Shown here piece after piece: positions 26,911-35,095 of a DNA stretch of 64,000 bases. The notes below the pieces were generated by a model. The model was not told where the DNA came from. It saw only the letters and a list, made by a program, of their open reading frames with translations, and ran no database searches. Within the stretch, counting starts at the first letter, position 1, and each line of letters starts with the position of its first letter. A program made the position numbers and the translations under genes. Source of the DNA: Ottowia sp. oral taxon 894 (GTDB lineage Bacteria; Pseudomonadota; Gammaproteobacteria; Burkholderiales; Burkholderiaceae_C); the NCBI RefSeq assembly GCF_001262075.1, contig NZ_CP012073.1, forward strand, positions 1,971,001 to 2,035,000, read 5' to 3'.

Positions 26911-27642
26911 TCACCTGCGCAGCCGCATGAAGGCATCGAATTCCCAGCGCCGCATGGCGAGCACGAGCGTATAGCCCTCGCGCGCGGCCTCGGGCAGCTT
27001 CTGGTCGGCCAGGTGCTGCTGGGCGAAGTCTTGCGCCACGCGCTGCAAGCGTTCCAGAAACACCGGCGCCAGGCTGCGGCTGACGCTGCCGTGCACCAGC
27101 AGCAGCCCTTCGGCGGGGCCGTCAAAGCCGCCGCTGTAGTAGTCCAGCGCCACGTTGTCGCGGAAAAAGTTCATCACCGGCCCGTGCGGCCGCCAGCGGA
27201 AGGCCTTGGCGAGCTTGAGGCGGTAGCGGTTGCCGGGCTTGAGATCGATGATGCCGATGCGGTCCAGCTGCGCCAGGCATTTCACGCATTCGGCCTCGGT
27301 CAGGCGGTAGGCGCCGGTCATTTGCTCCAGCGTCCACTGACTGAGCACGCAGATGGACACGAGCAGCAGCTTTTCGTCGGCCACCACGGCTTTTTCCTGC
27401 TCCAGCGTCAGCTCCTTGAGCAGCGGCTGCGCCTCGGCCACGCGGCGGGCCAGCTCGGCGAAGTCCAGCCGCAGGGCGCGGCAGATGGCGTCGATGCGCG
27501 AAAGCGGCATGTCGCCGCGCGCCAGCATGCGCTTGACGCTGGACTCGGCCAGGTTCAGCTGCCGCGCCAGATCGGCGTAAGTCATTTGCGCGGCCTTGAG
27601 TTCTTTTTTCAGGGCGGCGATGAGATCGGCGGTGGTGCTCAT
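26911..27642 (-). CDS. XRE-family transcriptional regulator
   Basis: 243 residues. An N-terminal helix-turn-helix (MTYADLARQLNLAESSVKRM, residues 20-39) is followed by an effector-like region of about 180 residues with no domain I can name; it includes QMTGAYRLTEAECVKCLAQLDRIGII, which looks like a second winged-helix-like unit. Homologues occur in Burkholderiales as uncharacterised regulators. It is co-transcribed with the MATE gene and divergent from the CREST-type membrane gene, so control of either is plausible. Confidence 0.87.
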   Translation of the reverse strand: MSTTADLIAALKKELKAAQMTYADLARQLNLAESSVKRMLARGDMPLSRIDAICRALRLDFAELARRVAEAQPLLKELTLEQEKAVVADEKLLLVSICVLSQWTLEQMTGAYRLTEAECVKCLAQLDRIGIIDLKPGNRYRLKLAKAFRWRPHGPVMNFFRDNVALDYYSGGFDGPAEGLLLVHGSVSRSLAPVFLERLQRVAQDFAQQHLADQKLPEAAREGYTLVLAMRRWEFDAFMRLRR

Positions 27643-27781
27643 GAGTATTTGATTTTGATACCGCAGGTTCAGACTTGGCGTTCAAGTCGCAAATTTTGCG
27701 GCTTTTTGCGGCGTTCGCGCCCAGACTGCGCGGCATTCGCGGTTTTACCCGCTGTTTCATCCCCATCCAAAGGAACAAGCC

Positions 27782-28582
27782 ATGAAACACCTTTCCACTG
27801 CCGCCGCCGAGCGCCTGACGCTGGGCCTGACGCTGGGTCTTGTGGCGCTGGCCGCGCTGGCGCCGGCCACGCATTTGCCCGCGCACTATCACCACTTTGC
27901 CGATCAGCGCGCGCTGGGCGGGCTGCCGTTTGCGATGGACGTGCTCACCAACCTGCCCTTTGCGCTGGCCGGTGCGTGGGGCCTGGCCTGGCTGCGCCGC
28001 GCCACGGGGCTGGCGCAGCCGCAGCGCATGCTGGCCGCGCTGTTTTTCGCGGGGCTGGCGCTGACGGCGCTGTGCTCGGGCATCTACCACTTGCACCCTG
28101 AAAACGCCGGGCTGGCGCTGGACCGCGCGGGCATGGCCGTGGCCTTTGCGGGCATCGTGGGCCTGGCGGCGGCGGACCGCGTGAGCGGCCGCGCGGGCCT
28201 GGCGCTGGCCGCGCTGCTTTTGGCGCTGGGGCCGCTGGCGGCCGTGTGGGACTGGCGCACGGGCAACATGACGCCCTGGGCCGTGCTGCAAGCAGGCGGC
28301 GCGCTGCTGCTGGCGCTGCTGGCGCTGCGCCGCCCACACAGTCCGTTCAGTCCGTTCAGTCCGGATGCAAAGGCTCACGCAGGAGCGCTGGGCTTTTCCA
28401 CGCTGGGCGTGCTGGGCATCTACGCCCTTGCCAAGGCGCTGGAGATGGGCGATCACGCGGTGTTTCACGCGCTGCATGGCGTGATTTCAGGCCACAGCCT
28501 CAAGCACGTGGCCGCTGCGGCGGCGGCCTGGCCGGTGCTGGCGGCGCTCAAAAGGCTGCACGGGCGCAGCTTGACACACTGA
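27782..28582 (+). CDS. CREST-superfamily membrane hydrolase-like protein (ceramidase-like)
   Basis: 266 residues with about seven membrane helices. Conserved polar motifs match the CREST superfamily (alkaline ceramidase/PAQR/Per1): HYHHFADQR and DVLTNLPFALAG near the N-terminus, CSGIYHLHPEN in the middle, and KALEMGDHAVFHALHG with SGHSLKH at the end, offering the Asp/His set that binds zinc. Lipid amide hydrolysis is a family-level inference only. A repeated SPFSPFSP segment marks a loop near residue 180. Divergent from the XRE/MATE operon. Confidence 0.75.
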   Translation: MKHLSTAAAERLTLGLTLGLVALAALAPATHLPAHYHHFADQRALGGLPFAMDVLTNLPFALAGAWGLAWLRRATGLAQPQRMLAALFFAGLALTALCSGIYHLHPENAGLALDRAGMAVAFAGIVGLAAADRVSGRAGLALAALLLALGPLAAVWDWRTGNMTPWAVLQAGGALLLALLALRRPHSPFSPFSPDAKAHAGALGFSTLGVLGIYALAKALEMGDHAVFHALHGVISGHSLKHVAAAAAAWPVLAALKRLHGRSLTH

Positions 28583-28628
28583 CACAATCCGCGCGCTCCG
28601 GATACACGCTTTCAACCCGCCAGAACTT

Positions 28629-28684
28629 CAAAAAAGATAGCTGCCCGCGCCCATTCCACAAGGGCCAGGGGCCGGTTTGGCCCC
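28629..28684 (-). repeat. Type B intergenic repeat (B3)
   Basis: AAAAAAGATAGCTGCCCGCG, CCCATTCCACAAGGGCCAGG, GGCCGGTTTGGCC. It lies between two rightward genes, 53 bp before the MFS-acyltransferase start, and is in the opposite orientation to the copies before phaR and uppP. Confidence 0.72.
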
Positions 28685-28737
28685 GCAAACCCAGCCTGCG
28701 GCAGCGCTTCCGACCGATTCAGATTTCCTGCAAAAAA

Positions 28738-30642
28738 ATGAGCCATTCCAGCCAGTTCGGCCTTCTGGCCCAGCGCCGTTTCGCCCCGTTTTTCTGGACG
28801 CAGTTTTGCGGCGCGGCCAATGACAACCTGTTCAAGTTCTCTTTCACCGTGATGGCCACCTGGCAGCTGGGCGCCGCGTGGCTGCCGCCTGACATGGCGG
28901 GGCTGGTCATCGGCGCGGTGTTCATCCTGCCGTTTCTGCTGCTGTCGGCCACCAGCGGGCAGCTGGCCGACAAGTTCGACAAGCGCGCGCTCATCGTGTG
29001 GATCAAGCGGCTGGAAGTGGCCGTGATGCTGCTGGCCGCCGTGGGCTTTTGGCGGCATGACGCGGCCTTGCTGCTGGGCTGCGTGTTTCTGATGGGCGTG
29101 CATTCCACGCTGTTCGGCCCCGTGAAATACGCCTACCTGCCCTGCCATCTGAATGAGAGCGAGCTGACGGGCGGCAACGGCATGGTGGAGATGGGCACTT
29201 TCGTGGCCATCTTGCTGGGCAGCGTGGCAGGCGGCCTGCTGGTGGCGCTGCCTGATCACGGCCCGCAGTACGCCGCGCTGGCCTGCCTGGCGCTGGCGCT
29301 GCTGGGGCTGGCCGCCTCGCACGGGGTGCCGCCCACGCCGGCGGCCGCGCCGCAGTTGCGAATTTGCTGGAACCCCGTGGCCGAAACCTGGCGCAATCTG
29401 GCGCTGGCCAGGCAGCAGTGGCCGGTGTTCATGGCGCTCATCGGCATTTCGTGGATGTGGTTCTTTGGCGCGGTGTTTCTGGCCAACTTTCCGGCCTTCG
29501 CCAAAGAGTCGCTGCACGGCAGCGAGCAGGTGGCGGCGCTTTTGCTGACGGTGTTTTCAGTGGGCATAGGCGCAGGCTCGCTGTGGTGCGAAAAGCTCTC
29601 GCAAGGGCATGTGGAGCCGGGCCTAGCGCCGCTGGGGGCCATCGGCATGAGCGTGTTTTCCATTGACCTGTATGCCGCCGTGCAGGCGCTGCCCGCCGTG
29701 GCCGATGGCACGGCGCTTTCCGTGGCCGAATTCGTGGCCCGCCCCGGCCACTGGCGCGTGATGGCGGATCTGGCGCTGCTCAGTTTCAGCGCGGGCATCT
29801 ACAGCGTGCCGCTTTACGCGCTGATTCAGGCGCAGGCCGCGCCCGAGCGCCGCGCGCGCGTGATTGCGGCCAACAACATCCTCAACGCGCTGTTCATGAT
29901 TGCCGCCAGCGTGCTGGCCGCGCTGCTGCTGCGCGCGGGCTTTTCCACGCAGGCGCTGTTTGCCGCCGTGGGGCTGGTGAATGTGCTGGCAGCCCTTTAC
30001 GCCGTGCGCACGGCCCCGGGCCTGCTGCTGCGGCTGGCGGCCAAGCTGATTGCGCGGCTGACTTACCGCTTCCAGGTGCGGGGCATGGAGCACGTGCCCG
30101 CCACGGGGCCGGCCCTTTTGGTGGCCAACCACGTCAGCTTCATCGACCCCGTGCTGATCATGGCCGCCTGCCCGCGCGATGTGCGCTTCATCATGGACAG
30201 CCGCATCTTCCGCGCCCCCGGCCTGGGCCTGGTTTTTCGCATGGCGCGCGCCATCCCCATTGCGCCGCACCATGAAGAGCCGCTGGTCTATCACGCCGCC
30301 TTCGAGCAGGCCGTGCGCGCGCTGCAAGCGGGCGAAGTGGTGTGCATCTTTCCCGAAGGCGGCATCACGCGCGACGGGCAGTTGCAGCCCTTCAAGGGCG
30401 GCATCATGAAAATTCTGGCCCGCGCCCGCGAGCAGGGCCTGGCAGATGTGCCCGTGGCGCCGCTGGGCCTGTCCAACCTGTGGGGATCGTTTTTCAGCCG
30501 CATTGAAAAGGCCGGCGCCATGACCCGCCCCTTCAGGCGCGGCGTGTTCAACCGCGTGGCCTTGCGCGCGGGGCCGCCCGTATCGGGCGACGCCACCAGC
30601 CCGCGCGAGCTGCAAGCGCGCGTGCAGGCGCTGATTGACTGA
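28738..30642 (+). CDS. MFS transporter fused to PlsC-type acyltransferase (LplT-Aas-like)
   Basis: 634 residues. The first 420 or so form a major facilitator with about twelve helices (WTQFCGAANDNLFKFS at the start, as in LplT). The C-terminal 215 form a PlsC acyltransferase with catalytic NHVSFID and the FPEGGIT motif. LplT moves lysophospholipid across the inner membrane and Aas re-acylates it, so the fusion probably recycles lysophospholipids. The separate AMP-ligase domain of E. coli Aas is absent here. ATG 28738 gives the usual N-terminus. Confidence 0.9.
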   Translation: MSHSSQFGLLAQRRFAPFFWTQFCGAANDNLFKFSFTVMATWQLGAAWLPPDMAGLVIGAVFILPFLLLSATSGQLADKFDKRALIVWIKRLEVAVMLLAAVGFWRHDAALLLGCVFLMGVHSTLFGPVKYAYLPCHLNESELTGGNGMVEMGTFVAILLGSVAGGLLVALPDHGPQYAALACLALALLGLAASHGVPPTPAAAPQLRICWNPVAETWRNLALARQQWPVFMALIGISWMWFFGAVFLANFPAFAKESLHGSEQVAALLLTVFSVGIGAGSLWCEKLSQGHVEPGLAPLGAIGMSVFSIDLYAAVQALPAVADGTALSVAEFVARPGHWRVMADLALLSFSAGIYSVPLYALIQAQAAPERRARVIAANNILNALFMIAASVLAALLLRAGFSTQALFAAVGLVNVLAALYAVRTAPGLLLRLAAKLIARLTYRFQVRGMEHVPATGPALLVANHVSFIDPVLIMAACPRDVRFIMDSRIFRAPGLGLVFRMARAIPIAPHHEEPLVYHAAFEQAVRALQAGEVVCIFPEGGITRDGQLQPFKGGIMKILARAREQGLADVPVAPLGLSNLWGSFFSRIEKAGAMTRPFRRGVFNRVALRAGPPVSGDATSPRELQARVQALID

Positions 30643-30655
30643 CGCCAAGGCCCGC

Positions 30656-30743
30656 ATTTCGCTCCTTGATTCATAGCATGATGTCCTAGTAGAACGTGCG
30701 CGGGAGCCATTTTTCGCCCGCCAAATCAGCTCCTCTTTCTGAA
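30656..30743 (-). repeat. Type A intergenic repeat (A9)
   Basis: ATTTCGCTCCTTGATTCATA, GCATGATGTCCTAGTAGAAC, GGGAGCCATTTTTC, ending AAATCAGCTCCTCTTTC. Confidence 0.85.
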
Positions 30744-30782
30744 TACATTTCCCGTTTCTTTCACCCCTGTGGAGACCACACC

Positions 30783-31214
30783 ATGACCAAAACCCTTGCC
30801 CTCACCCTGGCCGCCGCCGCCTTGCTGGCCGGCTGCTACGTCGTGCCCATGGGGCCGGACGGCAAACCCGTGACCGTGCAGCCCGCCGCCGTGCAGCCCG
30901 CCACGCCGCCCGCCGCGCAATTCACCGCACGCCTGTATCCGCAAAACGAAGCGGCCCGCCGCTACGGCCTGGTGCAGGCCACCGTCACCCACAACCACAC
31001 GGGCCACGGCGCCTTCAGCGCCATCATCGGCGGCGAACGCTTCACGGGCGACGCCACCCGCCAGTCGGCCAGCTCGCGCGAAGGCACGGCCAACGGCGCG
31101 GGCGAGCGCGGCAACTACATCAACTGCACCTACCGCATGAACGACAGCGCCCTGGGCAGCGGCAAATGCCGCATGAACGACGGCGCCGAATTCGCCATGC
31201 ACATCGGCGGCTGA
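30783..31214 (+). CDS. Hypothetical lipoprotein
   Basis: 143 residues. The signal peptide ends in LAGC with the acylated Cys at residue 18, followed by a Pro/Val/Gln-rich linker and a compact C-terminal domain containing three further cysteines only in part (INCTYRMN, GKCRMNDG). The repeated YRMND/CRMND motif suggests a small beta-structured domain. I do not recognise a family. It is followed after 8 bp by murU and may be co-transcribed. Confidence 0.75.
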   Translation: MTKTLALTLAAAALLAGCYVVPMGPDGKPVTVQPAAVQPATPPAAQFTARLYPQNEAARRYGLVQATVTHNHTGHGAFSAIIGGERFTGDATRQSASSREGTANGAGERGNYINCTYRMNDSALGSGKCRMNDGAEFAMHIGG

Positions 31215-31222
31215 GCAGCGCC

Positions 31223-32002
31223 ATGCCTGAAGCCGCTTGGCAAGCGCCCGCCGCCATCATCCTGGCGGCAGGCCGGGGCCAGCGCATGCGGCCCCTGACC
31301 GACGCCTGCCCCAAACCCCTGCTGCCCGTGCGCGGCCAGCCCCTCATGCAGTGGCACGCGCGCGCCCTGGCCGCTGCGGGCGTGCGCCGCATCGTCATCA
31401 ACACCGGCTGGCTGGGCGGGCAGATACGCCAATGGGCACGGGAATGGGCGCAGGCGCCAGGCAGCGCGGGCGGCATCCAGCGGCCGCCCGGCCTGCCGGC
31501 CAGGCCCGAACTCATCCTCTCCGAAGAAGAGCGCGACTTCGGCTACACCCTTGAAACCGCTGGCGGCATCGCCCGCGCCCTGCCCTGGCTGGCCGCCAGC
31601 AGCCCAGACGTTTTCTGGGCCGTGGCGGGCGACATCCACGCCCCGCAATTTCCCTTTGCCGCGCAAGACGCCGCCCGCTTTGCCGCCAGCGGCCTGCTCG
31701 CCCACCTCTGGCTCGTGCCCAACCCGCCCCACCACCCGGCAGGCGACTTCGCCCTCGCCCCCGGCGGCCTGCTGCAAGCCGAAGGCGCGCGCCACACCTT
31801 CAGCGCCATCGCCCTCTACCGCCGCGCCCTCTTCGAGCCGCCCTGGTGCGGCATCGCGCCCGGCAACCCGCAAGGCCAGCCCGCCCCGCTTGCGCCCCTG
31901 CTGCGCCGCGCCATCGCCGCCGGCCAGGTCAGCGGCCAGCTCTACACGGGCGAATGGGCCGACGTGGGCACGCCCCAGCGCCTGGCCGCGCTCAATGCGT
32001 GA
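31223..32002 (+). CDS. murU: N-acetylmuramate alpha-1-phosphate uridylyltransferase
   Basis: 259 residues of the NTP_transferase family. IILAAGRGQRMRPLTDACPKPLLPV is the nucleotide-binding signature and KPLLPVRGQPLMQWH fits MurU. Further motifs include INTGWLGGQI, ETAGGIARALPWL and GEWADVGTPQRL. MurU activates recycled MurNAc-1-phosphate with UTP in the cell-wall recycling route of pseudomonads and relatives. Its usual partner kinase AmgK is not adjacent here. Confidence 0.88.
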   Translation: MPEAAWQAPAAIILAAGRGQRMRPLTDACPKPLLPVRGQPLMQWHARALAAAGVRRIVINTGWLGGQIRQWAREWAQAPGSAGGIQRPPGLPARPELILSEEERDFGYTLETAGGIARALPWLAASSPDVFWAVAGDIHAPQFPFAAQDAARFAASGLLAHLWLVPNPPHHPAGDFALAPGGLLQAEGARHTFSAIALYRRALFEPPWCGIAPGNPQGQPAPLAPLLRRAIAAGQVSGQLYTGEWADVGTPQRLAALNA

Positions 32003-32052
32003 GCGCCCGCCGCCTTCGGCCCTGCCCGGCGGCAAGACGGGCGGGAAAGCGT

Positions 32053-32142
32053 TGATTCAGCTCCTCGATTCATAGCATGAGGTCTTGGTAGAACGGGCGC
32101 AAAGGCCGTTTTGGACCCCATGAAATCCGCTCTTCTTTTTGA
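32053..32142 (-). repeat. Type A intergenic repeat (A10)
   Basis: GATTCAGCTCCTCGATTCAT, AGCATGAGGTCTTGGTAGAA, AAAGGCCGTTTTGGAC, ending AAATCCGCTCTTC. Convergent gap between murU and the CRP/FNR gene. Confidence 0.84.
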
Positions 32143-32186
32143 TGCGGCAAAACCCGCTTGCGGCCTTGCCCGGCCCTGGCGCAAAG

Positions 32187-32852
32187 TCAAACCCCGGCGC
32201 ACTTGCGCAGGCCATCCGGGTCGGGCAGGCGCAGCAGGCGGCCCGTGCCGCTGACGAGATTGCGCTCGCGCAGCTGGCGCAGCACGCGCGAGAAGGTCTC
32301 GGGCGTCACGCCCAGCTGGGCGGCGATCAGGCGCTTGCGCTGGCTCAGCTGAACGGCCAGCGCGCCGGGGGTTTTTTCATCAGCCCGGGCATTGGCCAGC
32401 AGCCATTCGGCGCAGCGCGCCTCGGCGGCCTTGGCCGCGCGGCTGATGCCCATGTGAATTTGCAGGCGATGCACGCGCGCCATGTCTTGCAGCACGGCGC
32501 GCGCGGCGCTGGGCAGCGTCTGCATGCAAGACTGAAAGGCGGGCAGCGGCACGCACACCAGGCGAACGCGCGTGTCGGCCACGGCATCGGCAATGGGGCG
32601 CTCGCCCAGCACCGCGCAGCCTGCGTTGAGCCACAGCGGGCCTTCCACCACGCCCATGTTGTGCGCCATGTGCCCTTGCTGCAAGCGCCCCAGCACCACG
32701 CGGCCCGCTTCCACATACACGGCATGCGTGGTGTCCGCATGGCTGTCCATGAGCACTGTGCCGCGTTCGGCAATGCGTTTTTCGCCGGGCAGATCAAATG
32801 GAGGGCTGGCAAGCATGGGCCGCACTTTGCCGGGAGCGGCGCGCCGCCGCAT
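32187..32852 (-). CDS. CRP/FNR-family transcriptional regulator
   Basis: About 221 residues: a cyclic-nucleotide-binding-like beta-barrel (residues 20-130) and a C-terminal helix-turn-helix (QRKRLIAAQLGVTPETFSRV then LRERNLV). The N-terminal four-cysteine cluster of FNR is absent, so oxygen sensing through iron-sulfur is not indicated; the effector is unknown. Coordinates use ATG 32852. An FNR-type palindrome lies across that codon, which makes the later ATG 32816 (MLASPPFD) equally likely. Confidence 0.88.
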   Translation of the reverse strand: MRRRAAPGKVRPMLASPPFDLPGEKRIAERGTVLMDSHADTTHAVYVEAGRVVLGRLQQGHMAHNMGVVEGPLWLNAGCAVLGERPIADAVADTRVRLVCVPLPAFQSCMQTLPSAARAVLQDMARVHRLQIHMGISRAAKAAEARCAEWLLANARADEKTPGALAVQLSQRKRLIAAQLGVTPETFSRVLRQLRERNLVSGTGRLLRLPDPDGLRKCAGV

Positions 32853-32866
32853 TGACAAATGTCAAT
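32851..32866. promoter_or_regulatory. FNR/DNR-type operator palindrome
   Basis: ATTGACAAATGTCAAT has 7-bp inverted arms and fits TTGAC-N4-GTCAA of the CRP/FNR superfamily. It lies at the 5' end of the regulator gene itself. Its centre is about 42 bp upstream of the alternative start 32816. Confidence 0.6.
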
Positions 32867-33130
32867 TGCAACCTTGGCGGGCTTTGCTTATGGATTTTCA
32901 GGGCCGGATTCCGGTTTCTTTTGAATATCTGCCGGAAATCATGATTGATCTGCGTCATGCATGAGCGCGGCAGGCCTGGCTTCAAAAATGATCCATGTCA
33001 TGGCTTTGCGAAAGCCGGCCCAGCGTTTATTCCGCTTTCCAGGCCGGATGAAACGGGTGTTTCAGTTTTGACGCGGCCAGGTTCATTTCATTTTCAATAT
33101 GGCGGCGGCCCGCTGGGGCCGGATACCGTT

Positions 33131-33142
33131 TTCAGACGGCCT
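33131..33142 (-). other. DNA uptake sequence, AG-DUS dialect (copy 1)
   Basis: AGGCCGTCTGAA on the minus strand. Its first A is the last base of the TGA stop codon of the glutathione S-transferase gene. Exact match to the 12-mer uptake sequence of many Neisseria species. Confidence 0.85.
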
Positions 33143-33795
33143 CAAGCCTGTTTTTCCAATTCCGCTGCAGCCTGTTGCGCCCAAGCCATCGTTTCGGCAA
33201 AGGCGGGGCGGGCGGTGTGGCGGTCGATATAGGCGGAGAAGACCGGTTCGTCCGTTACGAAAACCGGGGGTATGCCGCGCTTCGGTATGGTGCGGATAAA
33301 GTGGATCAGCAGGCCGGTGAAATATACGTCGAGTGCGGAAAAGCGGTCGCCGACGATAAAGTCGTGTTTGGCCAGATGGTCGCGCAGGGTGGCGAAGGCA
33401 GTGTCGAAATCGCCGTAGCCTGTCTCTTTGCGCCGCTGATCGCTGTCCGGTACACGGTGGATTTTGTCGAATCCGGCGTATTCGAGGTGGATGGAGAAAC
33501 ACAGCCAGCGGTAGAACTCGCCGCGTGCCAACGAATCGGCGGCCGGAATCAGATGTTTGTCGGGAAACTGCTCGGCTAAAAAGGTGATGATGGCGGCGGT
33601 TTCGGTCAGCACGGTGCCGTCTGCCTTGAGTGCGGGAACTTTGCCCATCGGATTGACCGCCCGGTAATCGGCGGATTTCATGGCTTCGCCGAACGGAATC
33701 AGTTTGACGTCGTATTGCGCGCCGCATTCTTTCAGCATCCAGACTACGTTAGTGCCGCGGGAATAAGGGTGGGTGTAGAGCGTGAAACGGTGCAT
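33142..33795 (-). CDS. Glutathione S-transferase (acquired from Neisseriaceae)
   Basis: 217 residues. The N-terminal thioredoxin-like domain begins MHRFTLYTHPYSRGTNVVW with a PYSRG active-site region, NPMGKVPAL and the glutathione-contacting TETAAIITFLAE. The all-alpha C-terminal domain contains FIVGDRFSALDVYFTGLL. The expected role is glutathione conjugation or thiol reduction in the cytoplasm. Exact AG-DUS sequences flank it on both sides (33131-33142 and 33867-33878), both on the gene's own strand, and its codon use is less GC-biased than its neighbours. This is a discrete transferred cassette. Confidence 0.93.
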   Translation of the reverse strand: MHRFTLYTHPYSRGTNVVWMLKECGAQYDVKLIPFGEAMKSADYRAVNPMGKVPALKADGTVLTETAAIITFLAEQFPDKHLIPAADSLARGEFYRWLCFSIHLEYAGFDKIHRVPDSDQRRKETGYGDFDTAFATLRDHLAKHDFIVGDRFSALDVYFTGLLIHFIRTIPKRGIPPVFVTDEPVFSAYIDRHTARPAFAETMAWAQQAAAELEKQA

Positions 33796-33866
33796 GGTGT
33801 TTCTCCTGCGGGGTTGAAAAGACCCATGATACAGGCAGGGCGCGTCAATTTTTGTCAGCAGGCTTT

Positions 33867-33878
33867 TTCAGACGGCCT
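33867..33878 (-). other. DNA uptake sequence, AG-DUS dialect (copy 2)
   Basis: AGGCCGTCTGAA on the minus strand, 72 bp upstream of the glutathione S-transferase start. With copy 1 it brackets the cassette in the same orientation. Confidence 0.85.
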
Positions 33879-33956
33879 GTTTGGGTATTTCATTTTCTCC
33901 GTTCTTCCCAGGCTGGGCTGCCTTGCGGTTTTTGTTTGCGCACACAAAGCGGCTGC

Positions 33957-33986
33957 AAGCTCCGCCCGTTTAAGCTCCGCCCGTTT
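33957..33986. repeat. 15-bp tandem duplication
   Basis: AAGCTCCGCCCGTTT occurs twice in direct succession. It lies in the 410-bp gap between the acquired GST cassette and dsbC, which otherwise holds no gene. Confidence 0.8.
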
Positions 33987-34205
33987 GGTGCGCTCTTTCT
34001 GGCTTGCTTCGGGCTGCTTCAGAGCTTGCGGGCGTTCCGGGCGCCAAAAGCGCGCGCTTTTGCCCTGGTCTTGATGAACGGGTTGCCCGCGCCGGGAACC
34101 ATTCGCGCCGTGTGTGCACTGATGGCAGCGCGGCGGCGGACGCAGGGGCTTTGCGCTACGCTCGCCCGCCTTCAGCTCTTTTTCAACTTTTTTCCGAAAC
34201 GACTC

Positions 34206-34916
34206 ATGAAAAAAACCGCTTCACTGCTGGCCGCTCTGGCCTTGGCCCTGCCGCTGACGGCCGCCCTGGCGCAAGAGGCCGATTTGCGCAAAACCCTGGG
34301 CCAGCGGCTGCCTTCGCTCTCCAACATTGACGAGGTGAGCAAGACGCCGATGCAAGGGGTGTACGAAATCCGCGTGGGCAACGACATTCTCTACGCCGAC
34401 GCCAAGGGCGATTTCGTTTTGCAGGGCAATCTCATCGACACGCGCGCGCGCAAGAACCTGACGGAAGAGCGCATTGAAAAGCTCACGGCCATTCAGTTTG
34501 ACGCTCTGCCGCTGAAAAACGCCATCAAGCAAGTGCGCGGCAAGGGCGAGCGCAAGGTGGCCATTTTTGAAGACCCGAATTGCCACTACTGCCACAAGCT
34601 GGAGCACGAGATCGCCGATCTGGACAACGTGACGATCTACACCTTCCTCATCCCCATCCTGGGCCAGGGTTCGGTGGAGAAAGCCAAGAACATCTGGTGC
34701 GCCAAGGATCCGCTCAAGACCTGGCAAGCCTGGATGCAAAAGCAGGTGGAGCCTGCCGCCGCCGAGTGCGACCAGGCCGCCATCACGGCCAATCTGGAAT
34801 TCGCGCGGGCCAACCGCATCACCGGCACGCCCACCATCGTGTTTGCCAACGGCGCGCGCGTGCCGGGCGCCATTCCGGGCAGCCGCATGGACGAGATGCT
34901 GAACGCCGCCAAGTAA
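34206..34916 (+). CDS. dsbC: Thiol:disulfide interchange protein DsbC
   Basis: 236 residues with a signal peptide (KKTASLLAALALALPLTAALAQ). An N-terminal dimerisation domain precedes the thioredoxin-fold domain with the CHYC active site (EDPNCHYCHKLE, about residues 125-128 of the precursor) and cis-proline TGTPTIV. A second cysteine pair (WCAKD...AECDQ) matches the structural disulfide of DsbC. It isomerises wrong disulfides in periplasmic proteins such as the Cys-rich secreted proteins in this window. Confidence 0.95.
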   Translation: MKKTASLLAALALALPLTAALAQEADLRKTLGQRLPSLSNIDEVSKTPMQGVYEIRVGNDILYADAKGDFVLQGNLIDTRARKNLTEERIEKLTAIQFDALPLKNAIKQVRGKGERKVAIFEDPNCHYCHKLEHEIADLDNVTIYTFLIPILGQGSVEKAKNIWCAKDPLKTWQAWMQKQVEPAAAECDQAAITANLEFARANRITGTPTIVFANGARVPGAIPGSRMDEMLNAAK

Positions 34917-34932
34917 AGCTGCAAGCCTCGCG

Positions 34933-34958
34933 CCCCCGCCCCTGGAGCGGGGGTTTTT
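34933..34958 (+). terminator. Intrinsic terminator of dsbC
   Basis: CCCCCGC and GCGGGGG pair around CCCTGGA and are followed by TTTTT, 17 bp after the dsbC stop. Confidence 0.9.
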
Positions 34959-35000
34959 GCTTCTGCCGCCCGCCATTTTCCCGCTGGGTTTGGATGGCCT

Positions 35001-35088
35001 GAATTTGCTTCTTGTTTCATAGCATGATGTCCTAGTGGAATGGGCGCGAAAGCCGTTTTCAGGCTCCTGGATTTGCTCCTCTTTTTAG
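35001..35088 (-). repeat. Type A intergenic repeat (A11)
   Basis: GAATTTGCTTCTTGTTTCAT, AGCATGATGTCCTAGTGGAA, TGGGCGCGAAAGCCGTTTTC, ending ATTTGCTCCTCTTTTT. A near-consensus copy, 8 bp before the M61 peptidase start. Confidence 0.88.
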
Positions 35089-35095
35089 CTTCCTC

